Position numbers and translations under genes: made by a program. From Micromonospora_I sp040659735 (lineage in GTDB: Bacteria; Actinomycetota; Actinomycetes; Mycobacteriales; Micromonosporaceae), in NCBI RefSeq assembly GCF_040659735.1, contig NZ_JBFANZ010000003.1, positions 62,001 through 126,000 on the forward strand: DNA of 64,000 nt. Reading direction: 5' to 3'. How positions within the stretch are numbered: the stretch's first letter is position 1; each line of letters starts with the position of its first letter. Under the pieces are notes generated by a model that had not been told where the DNA came from, made no database searches, and saw only the letters and a list, made by a program, of their open reading frames with translations. Positions 8,881 through 17,394 of the stretch are shown piece by piece.

Positions 8881-10465
8881 CCTTCGCGAGTCGCCCGCCG
8901 CCGCGTACGACGAACCGGTAACACCCCGGCCAGTCGCACGCGCCCGTCGGTCCACCCGGATGCCGTGGATTGTCGTGGCGGCCGCGGTCCTGGTCGCGGC
9001 CGTGATGGTCCTGCCGGTCCTGGTCGTAGTCGGTCAGGCTTCTGCCAGTGGCGACGAGGCATCGAGGCTGCTGCTGCGGCCGAGGACGGCCGAACTGCTC
9101 GGCAACACGATGCTCTTGGTCCTGCTGACCGTTCCGATCACCCTGCTGCTGGGATGTGGTGCGGCCTGGCTGGTGGAGCGAACGACGCTGCCGGGCGCCG
9201 GCGCGTGGCGCACGCTGCTCCTGGCACCGCTCGCCATCCCAGCGTTCGTCAGCAGCTACGCCTGGACGTCGGTGCTGCCCGCGGTGCAGGGGCTGGGTGG
9301 CGCGGTGTTCATCACCGCCCTGGCCTACTATCCGTTCGTCTTCCTGCCGGCCGCGGCTTTGCTGCGGGCGCTCGACCAGGGGCACCTGGACGCCGCACGG
9401 TCGCTCGGCTCATCCGGTCTGGGAGCGGTACTGCGGGTGGCGATGCCGCAGTTGCGTCCAGCCATCACCGGTGGCGCGTTGCTGGTGGCCCTGCACCTGC
9501 TGGCCGAGTTCGGCGTCCTGCAGATGATGCGGTTTCCCACCTTCACCACGGCGATCCTGCAACAGTTCGCGGTCGGGTTCAGCAACGCCGCTGGCAGTCT
9601 GTTGGCCGCGGTACTGGTGGTGCTCTGCGTTGGTCTGCTGGCCCTCGAGGTGCCGCTGCGCGGCCGCGCCCGGATCGCCCGGATGGGCGCCGGCGCCCGG
9701 CAGCGTCCGGTCGCGTACCGTCTGGGCGCGTGGACGATCCCGGCGTCCGCTGCACTCGTCGCGCTGGTCGGCGTGGCGCTCGTGGTTCCGCTGGTGCTGG
9801 TGCTGCGGTGGCTGGTGCTGGCGATGACGTCCGGCGCGGTGGTCGTTGGCCCGCTGCTCGCGGCGGCGGGTTCGACCGTCGGCCTTGCGGTGCTGGCGGG
9901 CCTGGCGGCGTCGGTCGCCGCGCTGCCCGCTGCGTGGCTGCTGTATCGGTACCCGTCTCGCCTGGCGACCGCGCTGGAGCGGGTGACCTACGTTGCGAGC
10001 GCGCTTCCCGGGGTGGTGATCGGGCTGGCGCTGGTGACGCTGGCGGTGCAGTGGGCCCGTCCGGTCTACCAGACCGCCGCACTCGCGGTGCTGGCCTACA
10101 CGGTGCTCTTCATGCCCCGCGCCATGGTCGCCTGGCGGTCCGGCCTGGCCGCGGCTCCGCCCGAACTCCTCGAGGCATCGCGTTCGCTGGGGCTGTCCGG
10201 TCTCGGCACCCTCATCCGGGTGGTCCTTCCGCTGGTCCTGCCATCAGCGCTGACCGGATTCGTCCTGGTCTTCCTCGCGACGTCGACCGAACTCACCGCG
10301 ACCCTGCTCCTCGCCCCGACCGGCACCGAGACGCTGGCCACCGCGTTCTGGTCGGCCAGCGACGAGTTGGATTACGTGGCGAGCGCCCCGTACGCTGCGG
10401 CGATGATCGCCCTGTCCGCCCCGCTCACCATCCTGCTGCGCCGGCAGATCCTGGACCAGCGATGA
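8864..10465 (+). CDS. Fe(III)-type ABC transporter permease (fused two-domain, FbpB family)
   Basis: 533 residues with about 12 hydrophobic segments arranged as two homologous halves, each with a cytoplasmic EAA-type loop: LDAARSLGSSGLGAVLRVAMPQL near residue 180 and LLEASRSLGLSGLGTLIRVVLPL near 440. This tandem arrangement and length are typical of FbpB-like iron permeases. The start ATG 8864 overlaps the end of the binding protein by 17 bp, and the stop overlaps the ATPase start as ATGA, which indicates translational coupling along the operon. Confidence 0.9.
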   Translation: MPASSDLRESPAAAYDEPVTPRPVARARRSTRMPWIVVAAAVLVAAVMVLPVLVVVGQASASGDEASRLLLRPRTAELLGNTMLLVLLTVPITLLLGCGAAWLVERTTLPGAGAWRTLLLAPLAIPAFVSSYAWTSVLPAVQGLGGAVFITALAYYPFVFLPAAALLRALDQGHLDAARSLGSSGLGAVLRVAMPQLRPAITGGALLVALHLLAEFGVLQMMRFPTFTTAILQQFAVGFSNAAGSLLAAVLVVLCVGLLALEVPLRGRARIARMGAGARQRPVAYRLGAWTIPASAALVALVGVALVVPLVLVLRWLVLAMTSGAVVVGPLLAAAGSTVGLAVLAGLAASVAALPAAWLLYRYPSRLATALERVTYVASALPGVVIGLALVTLAVQWARPVYQTAALAVLAYTVLFMPRAMVAWRSGLAAAPPELLEASRSLGLSGLGTLIRVVLPLVLPSALTGFVLVFLATSTELTATLLLAPTGTETLATAFWSASDELDYVASAPYAAAMIALSAPLTILLRRQILDQR

Positions 10466-11496
10466 GCGCCGCGGGCATCTCCGTCACCGGGCTCACCGTC
10501 GGCTATGGCGGCCCGCCGGTACTGGATCAAGTCGATCTGCAGGTGCGCGCGGGCGGCATTACCGCGGTACTCGGTCCCTCCGGCAGCGGCAAGACCACGC
10601 TGCTGCGGGCGATCGCCGGGTTCATCCGGCCCGACCACGGGCGAATCGAAGTACGCGGCCAGGTGCTCACCGACGGACCAACGTTGGTGGCTCCCGAGCG
10701 GCGCGGCATCGGCTACGTCCGACAGGACGGCGCACTGTTCCCGCACCTCGACGTCGCCGGCAACATCACCTTCGGGCTGCCGCGGGCCGAACGGCGCCGG
10801 GCGGCCCAGGTCGAGCCGTTGCTCGAGCTCGTCGGCCTGTCCCCGAGCCTGGCCCGCCGCCGACCGGACGAGCTGTCCGGCGGGCAGCAGCAGCGGGTTG
10901 CACTCGCCCGGGCCCTGGCCCGCGAACCATCCGTGGTCCTGCTCGACGAGCCGTTCTCGTCGCTCGACACCGCGCTGCGCGCCGCGACCCGCGAGGCCAC
11001 CCGCGCCGCTCTCGCCGCGCGGGGCGCAACCACCGTGCTCGTGACACACGACCAGGCCGAGGCGCTGTCGTTCGCCGACCAGGTGGCCGTCATGTTCGAC
11101 GGTCGGTTCGCCCAGATCGACAGCCCGGCCGGCGTGTACGGCGCACCGGCCACGCCCGAGGTCGGCCGGTTCCTCGGCGACGCGATGCTCCTCAGCGGGC
11201 AGGCCGTCGGCCGGACCGTCTCCTGCTGTCTGGGCCGGCTCGACCTGGCCGAACCGGCCACCGGCGACGTACTCGTGATGGTCCGACCCGAGCAACTCGT
11301 CCTTGGCGAGCCGTCCGACACCACCGCCTCGGTCTCGTCGGTGACCTACCAAGGCGCCGACGCTATGGTCCGCCTGGAACTGGTCGGCCAGACCACCCGT
11401 CTGGTGGCGCGCGTCCCCGGCGATCGCGTACCTCACCCGGGCGACAAGGTGGGTATCGCCGTACCCGCACCCGTCCGCTCATTCCCCCAACGCTGA
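10462..11496 (+). CDS. Fe(III)-type ABC transporter ATP-binding protein (FbpC family)
   Basis: 344 residues with Walker A GPSGSGKTTLLRAIAG near residue 36, signature LSGGQQQRVALARAL near 138, Walker B VVLLDEPFSSLD and the switch His in VLVTHDQAEAL. A C-terminal TOBE-like regulatory domain follows from about residue 240. It energises the permease at 8864. It is the last gene of the iron-boxed operon. No strong terminator hairpin is obvious immediately downstream. Confidence 0.92.
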   Translation: MSAAGISVTGLTVGYGGPPVLDQVDLQVRAGGITAVLGPSGSGKTTLLRAIAGFIRPDHGRIEVRGQVLTDGPTLVAPERRGIGYVRQDGALFPHLDVAGNITFGLPRAERRRAAQVEPLLELVGLSPSLARRRPDELSGGQQQRVALARALAREPSVVLLDEPFSSLDTALRAATREATRAALAARGATTVLVTHDQAEALSFADQVAVMFDGRFAQIDSPAGVYGAPATPEVGRFLGDAMLLSGQAVGRTVSCCLGRLDLAEPATGDVLVMVRPEQLVLGEPSDTTASVSSVTYQGADAMVRLELVGQTTRLVARVPGDRVPHPGDKVGIAVPAPVRSFPQR

Positions 11497-11839
11497 TCCG
11501 ACGACCCGACAGCGTCGCCTACGACGGGGTAGGCCGCTGAGAAGGAGATGACGCAGGCCACCCCCGCTTTTCTCTTAGGCGAGCGTCTACACCAACCAAC
11601 CCAAGCCGGACACACGCCACGACTTTGCGGAGGCCCTGCCGGTCGACCTCGTCTGCGCAGGTCAAGGACTCGGCCTCGATCATGTACATCGAGTACAACT
11701 CCGGGGCGATTGCGACCATGAATCCATGATCGTCGTCCGGGAAGAACTACAACTGGCATCCCGATAACCACCGCAGCCGATGCTGCACCGTGGGGTTCAG
11801 TTTGGACGATGATCGACACGATCCCCAACGTGGCCTGTG
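11497..11839. other. Relic region without an intact gene
   Basis: The 340 bp after the transporter contain only fragments. The stretch around 11700-11760 (minus-strand reading PDDDHGFMVAIAPELYSMYMIEAE) resembles minus-strand sequence just after the attachment core at 3070-3110 (PDGDHGFVVNVAP), which suggests duplicated element-end material. No promoter or RNA gene is recognisable. Confidence 0.35.
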
Positions 11840-12705
11840 CGTCTTCGGTGCCATCCCGATCGGCTGACAATCACCACCGTCGGCATCGACACCGTCAACG
11901 GCGCCGAGGTGCAGATCCCCGCCGACGACAAACGGATGACCGTACGCCGCAACCCCGTCACCGGCGAAACCGAGTACCTGGGCATCGTCGGCACCGACTA
12001 CACCGTGGTCCAGAACGAGCAGTGCGCCGAGATGCTCGACCGCCTCGTCGACCAGGTCGGCGGCGCCCACTTCGAGACCGCCGGCAGCCTCCGCCGCGGC
12101 AAGAGCGTGTTCGTCACGATGAAGCTACCCACGGCGATGGAAATCGCCGGAGTGGACCGCCTAGACCTCTACCTCATCGCCACGACTCCCACGACGGCAC
12201 CGCCGCCCTGCGAGTCGATGCCAGCCCGATCCGAGTGGTGTGCGCCAACACCCAGCGCGCCGCCTTCGCCCACTCCGTCGGGCACTACACGTTCCGGCAC
12301 ACCTCCAACGTCAACTCCCAGATCAGCCAATCCCGCGAAGCGCTGGGCCTAATGTGGACGTATCTGGAGACCTTCGAGAAGGCTGCCGAGCGGATGCTCC
12401 AGACCGAGATGACCATGCGCGAGTTCGAGAACATCGTCGGGCAGGTGTGGCCGGTCAAGGACAACGCCTCCGAGCAGACCCAGAAGAACGCCAAGCAGCG
12501 GCTTGGCACCCTCAAGTATTTGATCCGCAAGGCCGACACCCAGAAGGCCATCACCGGTAGCCGGTGGGCCGGCTACCAGGCCATCACCGAGTACCTCGAC
12601 CACTACCAGCCCGCCAAAACCGCCGCCGCCCGCGCCAACCGAGTGATCACCGGCAACGCCGGCGAGCTGAAAGTGACACCACCTTCAACCTGCTGAAGGT
12701 CTAAC
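11840..12705 (+). pseudogene. DUF932 phage/plasmid-type protein, frameshifted
   Basis: Residues such as TITTVGIDTVNG, LGIVGTDYTVVQNEQCAEMLDRLV and then DGTAALRVDASPIRVVCANTQ are characteristic of the DUF932 family found on actinobacterial plasmids, phages and integrative elements. The N-terminus is missing. The reading frame changes near 12185 (one base lost within ACGACTCCCACGAC) and again near 12672, after which TTFNLLKV and a stop at 12705 complete the usual C-terminus. It is therefore a decayed copy. Function is not established for the family; association with element replication or recombination is only contextual. Confidence 0.75.
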
Positions 12706-12721
12706 CGCACCCAACGCGTAG

Positions 12722-12749
12722 GGGGCAGCGGTCTAAGGGCCGCTGCCCC
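12722..12749. terminator. Hairpin after the DUF932 relic
   Basis: GGGGCAGCGG (12722-12731) and CCGCTGCCCC (12740-12749) form a perfect 10-bp stem with an 8-base loop, 17 bp after the DUF932 stop. There is no T-run, as is common for actinobacterial terminators. Confidence 0.55.
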
Positions 12750-13343
12750 AACCCATACGAACCGGCTACCCCCGCGGCACACAGTTGGTGCGGACAGACG
12801 CCGACCTGAACGTCATGCTGGCAACGGCCCGCCAACGTTAGGCCACATCTACATTCCCAGCGACCTTCGACAGTCGGTGGGGCCTGCCCGCCGTCGCCGT
12901 TGAGCGGTGGAAGGCCGAGACTGGCCGCCTGGCGCAAGCGCGTGCTGCTGCCTTATCTGCTCGCCGCCGAGGTAACCCGCCAGATCCAGGACCAAGTGCT
13001 CCTCGGACTGTGCGGCACCTTCACCACGCCGCCACCGAATCGTTGAGGGTCCAACCCCACTCTTGCCATCCCGTACGCCTTGGAGCTGGACACCGCCGGC
13101 AGCGACCGAGGCGAACGTGCATTTATCCTCGGGAGGTACCCGTGATGCACACACCGCTGCGGCGCAGGGTTCGCGACTGCCGCTGCATCGTCCACCACCG
13201 CCTCCCGCGCACCACCTACAACGACCCGGCTGCGCCCGCAGATCCGAGGCGGCACATATGTGGTGCGGCCGGCTCGATGTACGGCCCACGGACGTGTCAC
13301 GAAGCCCTGGACGTGCTAGGAAAAGTTGCCAGAAAACATGGCC
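12750..13343. other. No supportable gene; degenerate coding traces
   Basis: About 600 bp between two converging features. Short protein-like pieces occur on the plus strand (for example SRWGLPAVAVERWKAETGRLAQARAAAL from about 12870) but each is cut by frame changes within 30-40 codons. I see no RNA gene or clear repeat. Confidence 0.3.
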
Positions 13344-14279
13344 TCAGCCGGTGATCTCCCGTGGGTCACGTTCGGCCACCACGTTCGGGAGGGTGACCTG
13401 GACCGGCGGCTCCCCGACCGCCGGAAACCGCCACTGCGTCATCTCCGGCCGACCCGCCGGCAGCACCGGCGCGAGGAGCTCGAAGAGGCGGTTCGCCTGC
13501 TCCGGGCCGTACTCGTCCCAGGTCTTCGTCGCCAGTAGCCACCAGCCACCCGCGGCGAGCGGCTCCACCTCGACGAACGCGCCGGACGCGCGGAGGCGAT
13601 CCGCACCGCCGACGCGCTCGGCCATCTCGTCGCTGAGCACGGTCAGCCAACCGTAGTTGCGCAGCACCTCGCCGGGCCGCTTGCGGTAGTCAGCCGAGGA
13701 ACGGCTGAGCGCCGCCTCCAGCGGCGTATCCGTCAGCAAACCTCGTACGGCGACGGCGACCGCCACCGGGGCGGCCAGGTCCGCCACCTCCCTGACAGTC
13801 GCGAGGAGCGCCCGCTCACCGCCGGGATCATTGGCCACCGCGTCGTCGATGGTGCTGACGAGATCAACGTAGCCCTCGTCGCTGACCGCACTCACGAGGA
13901 AACTCGGTTGGTTCAACCGTCCCTGCTCGTCCCTGGTCTGCGCCTCGAAGGATGCCGTGTCCGGAAGATCACCGAGGCGACGCAGCAGTTCGTCCCACGA
14001 CTCCGGCGAGTAGGTCTCCGTCCACTCGCTAGGCTCACGGTGAAAGTCATCGAACACGGCGGTACCCAGCATATTGTGCACCGTGCCGGGCGGGGACACG
14101 GGCGGATCGAGGTCGGCCTTCGGCATCGCGCGCACGGCGGCGCCGAACGCGCCGTGCAGCCGTGGCGGGCACAGCTCGAACCAGCGCCGCATCGCCCGGA
14201 CCGCACGCTCGCGGTCCGGACTCACCGGCACCGTCACCATCACCGTGCAATCCTCACGTCGCCTACCAGTCATGCCCAC
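13344..14279 (-). CDS. Hypothetical protein (311 aa)
   Basis: A soluble, acidic protein with no membrane segments or signal peptide. Notable stretches are RRWFELCPPRLHGAFGAAVRAM near the N-terminus, and GGWWLLATKTWDEYGPEQANRLFELLAPVLP followed by an orderly stop near the C-terminus. I do not recognise the family; the layout (long, no catalytic motif) resembles actinobacterial immunity-like or accessory proteins, but that is weak. It is 21 bp downstream of the 114-residue gene at 14301-14645, so the two are probably co-transcribed. Codon use looks uniform and the frame is intact. Confidence 0.7.
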   Translation of the reverse strand: MGMTGRRREDCTVMVTVPVSPDRERAVRAMRRWFELCPPRLHGAFGAAVRAMPKADLDPPVSPPGTVHNMLGTAVFDDFHREPSEWTETYSPESWDELLRRLGDLPDTASFEAQTRDEQGRLNQPSFLVSAVSDEGYVDLVSTIDDAVANDPGGERALLATVREVADLAAPVAVAVAVRGLLTDTPLEAALSRSSADYRKRPGEVLRNYGWLTVLSDEMAERVGGADRLRASGAFVEVEPLAAGGWWLLATKTWDEYGPEQANRLFELLAPVLPAGRPEMTQWRFPAVGEPPVQVTLPNVVAERDPREITG

Positions 14280-14300
14280 TCCCGTCTATCCCGCCGCCTG

Positions 14301-14645
14301 TCAGCGGGCGAGTGCGAAGTCCGCCTGGGTCTGGGTCTGAACCACCGCACCGGCTGCTCCACCACCGAGGAGCGCCCAGCCGCCGAAGGCCACGGCGAGA
14401 CCAATACCACCGGCGATGCCCCAGCTCGCCACCGGGTCCTCCCGGACACCGGTGTCCTGCGCCTTCGTGATGTGGCGTTCGGTGTCCCGCTCAGAGTCGT
14501 CAACCGCGTCGAAGGCGTCCTCAGTGTTCTTCCGAAGCTGGTGACCCCGCGGAACCTTGTCCTTGAAATCGTCCGTGCGGTAGTACTCGACGCCGGTGGG
14601 TTCTGCCTTGGTCGAACGAGGATCGGAGTAGACGGTTACCACCAT
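14301..14645 (-). CDS. Small membrane protein, hypothetical (114 aa)
   Basis: The first 75 residues are hydrophilic and charged (YYRTDDFKDKVPRG, DDSERDTERHITKAQ), followed by one hydrophobic segment with glycine-rich character (residues about 76-100, GIAGGIGLAVAFGGWALLGGG). It may be a single-pass membrane protein with its N-terminus in the cytoplasm. It heads the two-gene minus-strand unit with 13344-14279. No family recognised. Confidence 0.6.
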   Translation of the reverse strand: MVVTVYSDPRSTKAEPTGVEYYRTDDFKDKVPRGHQLRKNTEDAFDAVDDSERDTERHITKAQDTGVREDPVASWGIAGGIGLAVAFGGWALLGGGAAGAVVQTQTQADFALAR

Positions 14646-14673
14646 CGGGACCTACCGTCACCGAGAGAACGAC

Positions 14674-14866
14674 GTGCGCCTAACCATCGCGACCCGCCTG
14701 CTGCGCGGTCGCGGCGATCGCCGTCGTGGTCCCGGCGCTGGTCACGGCCGCGCTGCTGGTCGTCATCCTGCTGGCGCTCAACGGGTACGAGGCCTGGATC
14801 GTCAGGACTCACCGGCCGCTGCCGCTCCTGCGCCTGCCCCGAGCACGGCTCACCGGCGGGAATTGA
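14674..14866 (+). pseudogene. Small membrane-protein gene with an apparent frameshift
   Basis: A GTG start at 14674 gives VRLTIATRLL. A one-base shift near 14705 is needed to continue into AVAAIAVVVPALVTAALLVVILLALNGYEAWIV, a clear transmembrane segment, ending at TGA 14864-14866. The gene converges with and slightly overlaps the winged-helix gene. Without the shift neither frame looks like a protein throughout. Confidence 0.35.
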
Positions 14867-15950
14867 ACCGCACGTCGCGGTGTACGGCGTCGGGCGCGGC
14901 GAACGCGAGCAGCCGCTCGCCCTCCTCGGTCAGGTCGTGTACGTCGCGGGTGGGGATCTGGAACAGCGGCCGCACGACCAGCGTAGCCGCGCCCTTCCGC
15001 CGGATGATCTTCCAGATGGCCCGGACGAACCCGTCGACCAACACCGTCCCGGGGATGACGCCGGGCACGCCGAACACGTCGCGGCGGTCCCGGTCGTCCA
15101 TGATCCGTCTGGCGTCGTCGTGGGAGACCACGATCGCGTCGAAGTCAGCGACGTAGCGCACCGGCGCCGGGGTGTCCGGGTGCGGCAGCGGGGCGTCGGG
15201 CAGGTCGAGCAGCTCGGCGCCGTCCTCGTCGCGGTAGGCGACCAGCCGGTCGCCGAGCCGGTCGGTCACCTCGCGCAGCCCGCTGAGCCCCGACCAGGCC
15301 TGAACGTCCTGCACCGTCGCGGGGCCGAACGCCGCCAGATACCGCAGCACCAGGTCGTCCAGCGTCGTCCCCGGGCCGCCGCGTACACCAGCGCCCAGCC
15401 AGTGCTCGGCGCTGGTGTACGCGGGCTGCCCGACTGCGCCCCACAGCCCGTGCGGCGGCACCTGCACCAGCGGCACGCCCGCGCGCACCGCCGCGCCGAG
15501 CGCAGCGGGCTCGGCGTCGGGCCAGCATGCGCTGAGCTCCGCGCCGAGCTCCTTGATGGTGCGCGGCCGCTCCTCGACGAGGGCCCGTCCCGCGGCGGCG
15601 ACCCGGCCGGGATCGGCTCCGCGCAGCCGCTCGCGCCCCGACGGGCCCAGGTGGCGGTCCTGCACGGCCTGCAGAAGTGGCCGGAGGTCCGTGGCGTCGC
15701 GGGCGCTGACCAGATGCGGCGTGGCCCGCATCAGCGCGGTGCGGACAACCGCACGGGAGGTGAGCAGTGCCGACAGGTCCTCGATCTGGAACCGCCGCAG
15801 TCGCGTCCACAGCCCGAGGTAGGGCGGGTTCGGCGCCTGGGCGGGCAGGCCCGTGAGATGCTCGATCGCCTCCAGCGGGCCCAGCGGCGAGCGCTCCAGC
15901 AGCAGCTGCCGCACGAGCAGGGCACGGTTGAGATCGCGGCGGGTCAGCAC
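14850..15950 (-). CDS. Winged-helix DNA-binding domain protein (HTH_42/AlkZ-like family)
   Basis: 366 residues from GTG 15950 (VLTRRDLNRALLVRQLLLERS), chosen because residues upstream in the open frame are low-complexity and the family starts here. Characteristic motifs follow: LTGLPAQAPNPPYLGLWTRL, SRAVVRTALMRATPHLVSARD, and a C-terminal PVRYVADFDAIVVSHDDARRI ... GTVLVDGFVRAIWKI. This is the winged-helix family that includes the DNA glycosylase AlkZ, whose catalytic Gln-x-Gln motif falls near the N-terminus; here the aligned segment reads LPAQAPNP, so Q-A-P is present but the second Gln is not. A role in DNA repair or interstrand crosslink removal is therefore possible, not shown. Confidence 0.8.
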   Translation of the reverse strand: MLTRRDLNRALLVRQLLLERSPLGPLEAIEHLTGLPAQAPNPPYLGLWTRLRRFQIEDLSALLTSRAVVRTALMRATPHLVSARDATDLRPLLQAVQDRHLGPSGRERLRGADPGRVAAAGRALVEERPRTIKELGAELSACWPDAEPAALGAAVRAGVPLVQVPPHGLWGAVGQPAYTSAEHWLGAGVRGGPGTTLDDLVLRYLAAFGPATVQDVQAWSGLSGLREVTDRLGDRLVAYRDEDGAELLDLPDAPLPHPDTPAPVRYVADFDAIVVSHDDARRIMDDRDRRDVFGVPGVIPGTVLVDGFVRAIWKIIRRKGAATLVVRPLFQIPTRDVHDLTEEGERLLAFAAPDAVHRDVRFNSRR

Positions 15951-16362
15951 ACGCGGATCATTGCACGAGGACGTCGCCTGATGTCTCACCACGGTGACAC
16001 CTTCCCCGTCGACCGGATCATGGGGGCGGTCACCTGCGGCGGCGACGACGTGGCCGTCGCGCTCAGCACCAGTTAGGGCTGTCGGCAATCTGGCTGGAGC
16101 GTCATGCCCGGCAGCCCACACCCGCTGGCGTCCCGTCGTCGCCGCGGGCGGATAAAGTTCCGATCGCCGCCGGCTGAGCACCGCAGCCGAGCGGTGGAAG
16201 GAGCCGTCAGTGCTTCTCGGCCCTGAAGGGCCGAGCTTGCGGATCGTGACGGCTCGTGGTGATGAGCACGACGTCACGCCGCGTTCGGCAGGTTGACGGA
16301 TGCCCAGCCCGGACACCGCGTGCGGCGATGCTGCGGGCATCCCACCCCGCCCGCCGCGGACC
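15951..16362. other. Intergenic, no gene seen
   Basis: About 410 bp between a minus-strand gene start and a plus-strand gene start; it should contain both promoters. I see no convincing operator, RNA gene or conserved open frame. Confidence 0.4.
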
Positions 16363-16569
16363 ATGAGCCACGACGAGATGCGCCATCACGAAGAGCAACA
16401 GCGGGCCAGCCGCCTCTCCCCGCGAGACCGACACCACATGTTCGTCCACCACGACGGCGCCTGGTGGATCGGCGACCACGACGGCTACGTCGAGATCACC
16501 AGCGAGGAGCAGAACCTAAGGCTCGACCGGTGGCACGAGCGGCTCAACAACGGCGCGCTCTGGGCCTGA
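16363..16569 (+). CDS. Small hypothetical protein (68 aa)
   Basis: From ATG 16363 (MSHDEMRHHEEQQ) a short His/Asp/Trp-rich protein runs to TGA 16567-16569 with the segment FVHHDGAWWIGDHDGYVEI. An upstream ATG at 16300 in the same frame adds a Pro-rich stretch that looks non-coding. No family recognised. The regular composition favours a real gene. Confidence 0.45.
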   Translation: MSHDEMRHHEEQQRASRLSPRDRHHMFVHHDGAWWIGDHDGYVEITSEEQNLRLDRWHERLNNGALWA

Positions 16570-16626
16570 GCGGTGTGTAATGGTTCGGTAACCTGCCGGG
16601 TGCGATGAGGCGGCACCCGGTCCTTG

Positions 16627-16893
16627 TCAGGGGGTGCCGGTGACCGTGCCCTGCTCCCGCAGCTCATCAAGGATCCGCTCGGTGGTGCCGCGCTCGTTGA
16701 ACTGCTTGAAGTGCCCGTAGACGGTCTGCCACAGCGGGAAGTCGGCCGGCAGGTACCGCCAGGCACAGCTGGATCGGACCACATACAAGATCGCGTTCAC
16801 GATGTCCCGGCGGTCTTGCTTGAACGGCCGGCCCATCCACTTGGGCAACGGCAGCATCGGCTCGACGATCTCCCCCTGCACGGGACTGAGCAC
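16627..16893 (-). pseudogene. IS5-family transposase N-terminal fragment
   Basis: The 88 residues contain the DUF4096-type N-terminal domain of IS5 transposases: PKWMGRPFKQDRRDIVNAIL, YVVRSSCAWRYLPADFP and WQTVYGHFKQFNERG. The DDE catalytic part is missing and the frame closes soon after. A C-terminal piece of the same type of transposase lies at 41554-41787, far away. It is an inert remnant. Confidence 0.75.
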
Positions 16894-16926
16894 ATCGAGC
16901 CGATCGAGCTGCGTGACGTGTGGTAC

Positions 16927-16961
16927 AGCTCGGCAGGCGACGGCTGGCCGCCTGCCGAGCT
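16927..16961. terminator. Hairpin terminator downstream of the lipoprotein gene
   Basis: AGCTCGGCAGGCG (16927-16939) pairs perfectly with CGCCTGCCGAGCT (16949-16961), 13 bp with a 9-base loop, five bases past the stop of the minus-strand lipoprotein gene. Confidence 0.65.
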
Positions 16962-16965
16962 GGCG

Positions 16966-17385
16966 TCAGCTCAGAGGTTCGACCTTGCGGTTGCCCAGGG
17001 CGGAGGTGAGTCGCACCGGGACCACCGACTCCTTGGCGATTGCTGGGCACTCCTTGCCGGCCGCCTCGGGTAGCAGTCCGACGCGGATCCGGAGGCGCAC
17101 CGCCGTTTCACTCTCTGTCACTTCCGGCACGGCGCCGTAACAGTCGGCGGGTCCGGCCGTCACGGTGACCTCGAGGGTTCGATCGTCGACACTGCGCCAA
17201 TCGCGCCACTGAACAACCTGCGCGTCGATTAGGTCGCTCCGGGTCGGCAACGCTTCCGGCCGTGTCGGTCCGGTCGGCGCTCGGACGCCTGACGTGTCGC
17301 TGCCGGGCTCGGCTGCGGAGCCGCAGGCGCTCAGTGCGGCCACCACAGCCAGCAGCCAGGCAGCCAGTGGAAGTGGTGGCCGCAT
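16966..17385 (-). CDS. Secreted lipoprotein, hypothetical (139 aa)
   Basis: The N-terminus has a signal peptide with lipobox: a short hydrophobic stretch (LPLAAWLLAVVAALSAC) ending in LSAC at residue 21. The mature protein is about 118 residues and has a regular beta-rich pattern (TLEVTVTAGPADCYGAVPEV, TAVRLRIRVGLLPEAAGKEC), with two Cys that could pair outside the cell. No family recognised with confidence. It starts ten bases after the stop of the serine protease gene and is likely co-transcribed with it. Confidence 0.75.
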   Translation of the reverse strand: MRPPLPLAAWLLAVVAALSACGSAAEPGSDTSGVRAPTGPTRPEALPTRSDLIDAQVVQWRDWRSVDDRTLEVTVTAGPADCYGAVPEVTESETAVRLRIRVGLLPEAAGKECPAIAKESVVPVRLTSALGNRKVEPLS

Positions 17386-17394
17386 CGGTTCAAC

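Noticed and set aside
4683..11496. Ordinary NRPS siderophore cluster
   Set aside because: There is no condensation, thioesterase or salicylate/DHB biosynthesis gene and no exporter; only one carrier domain is present.
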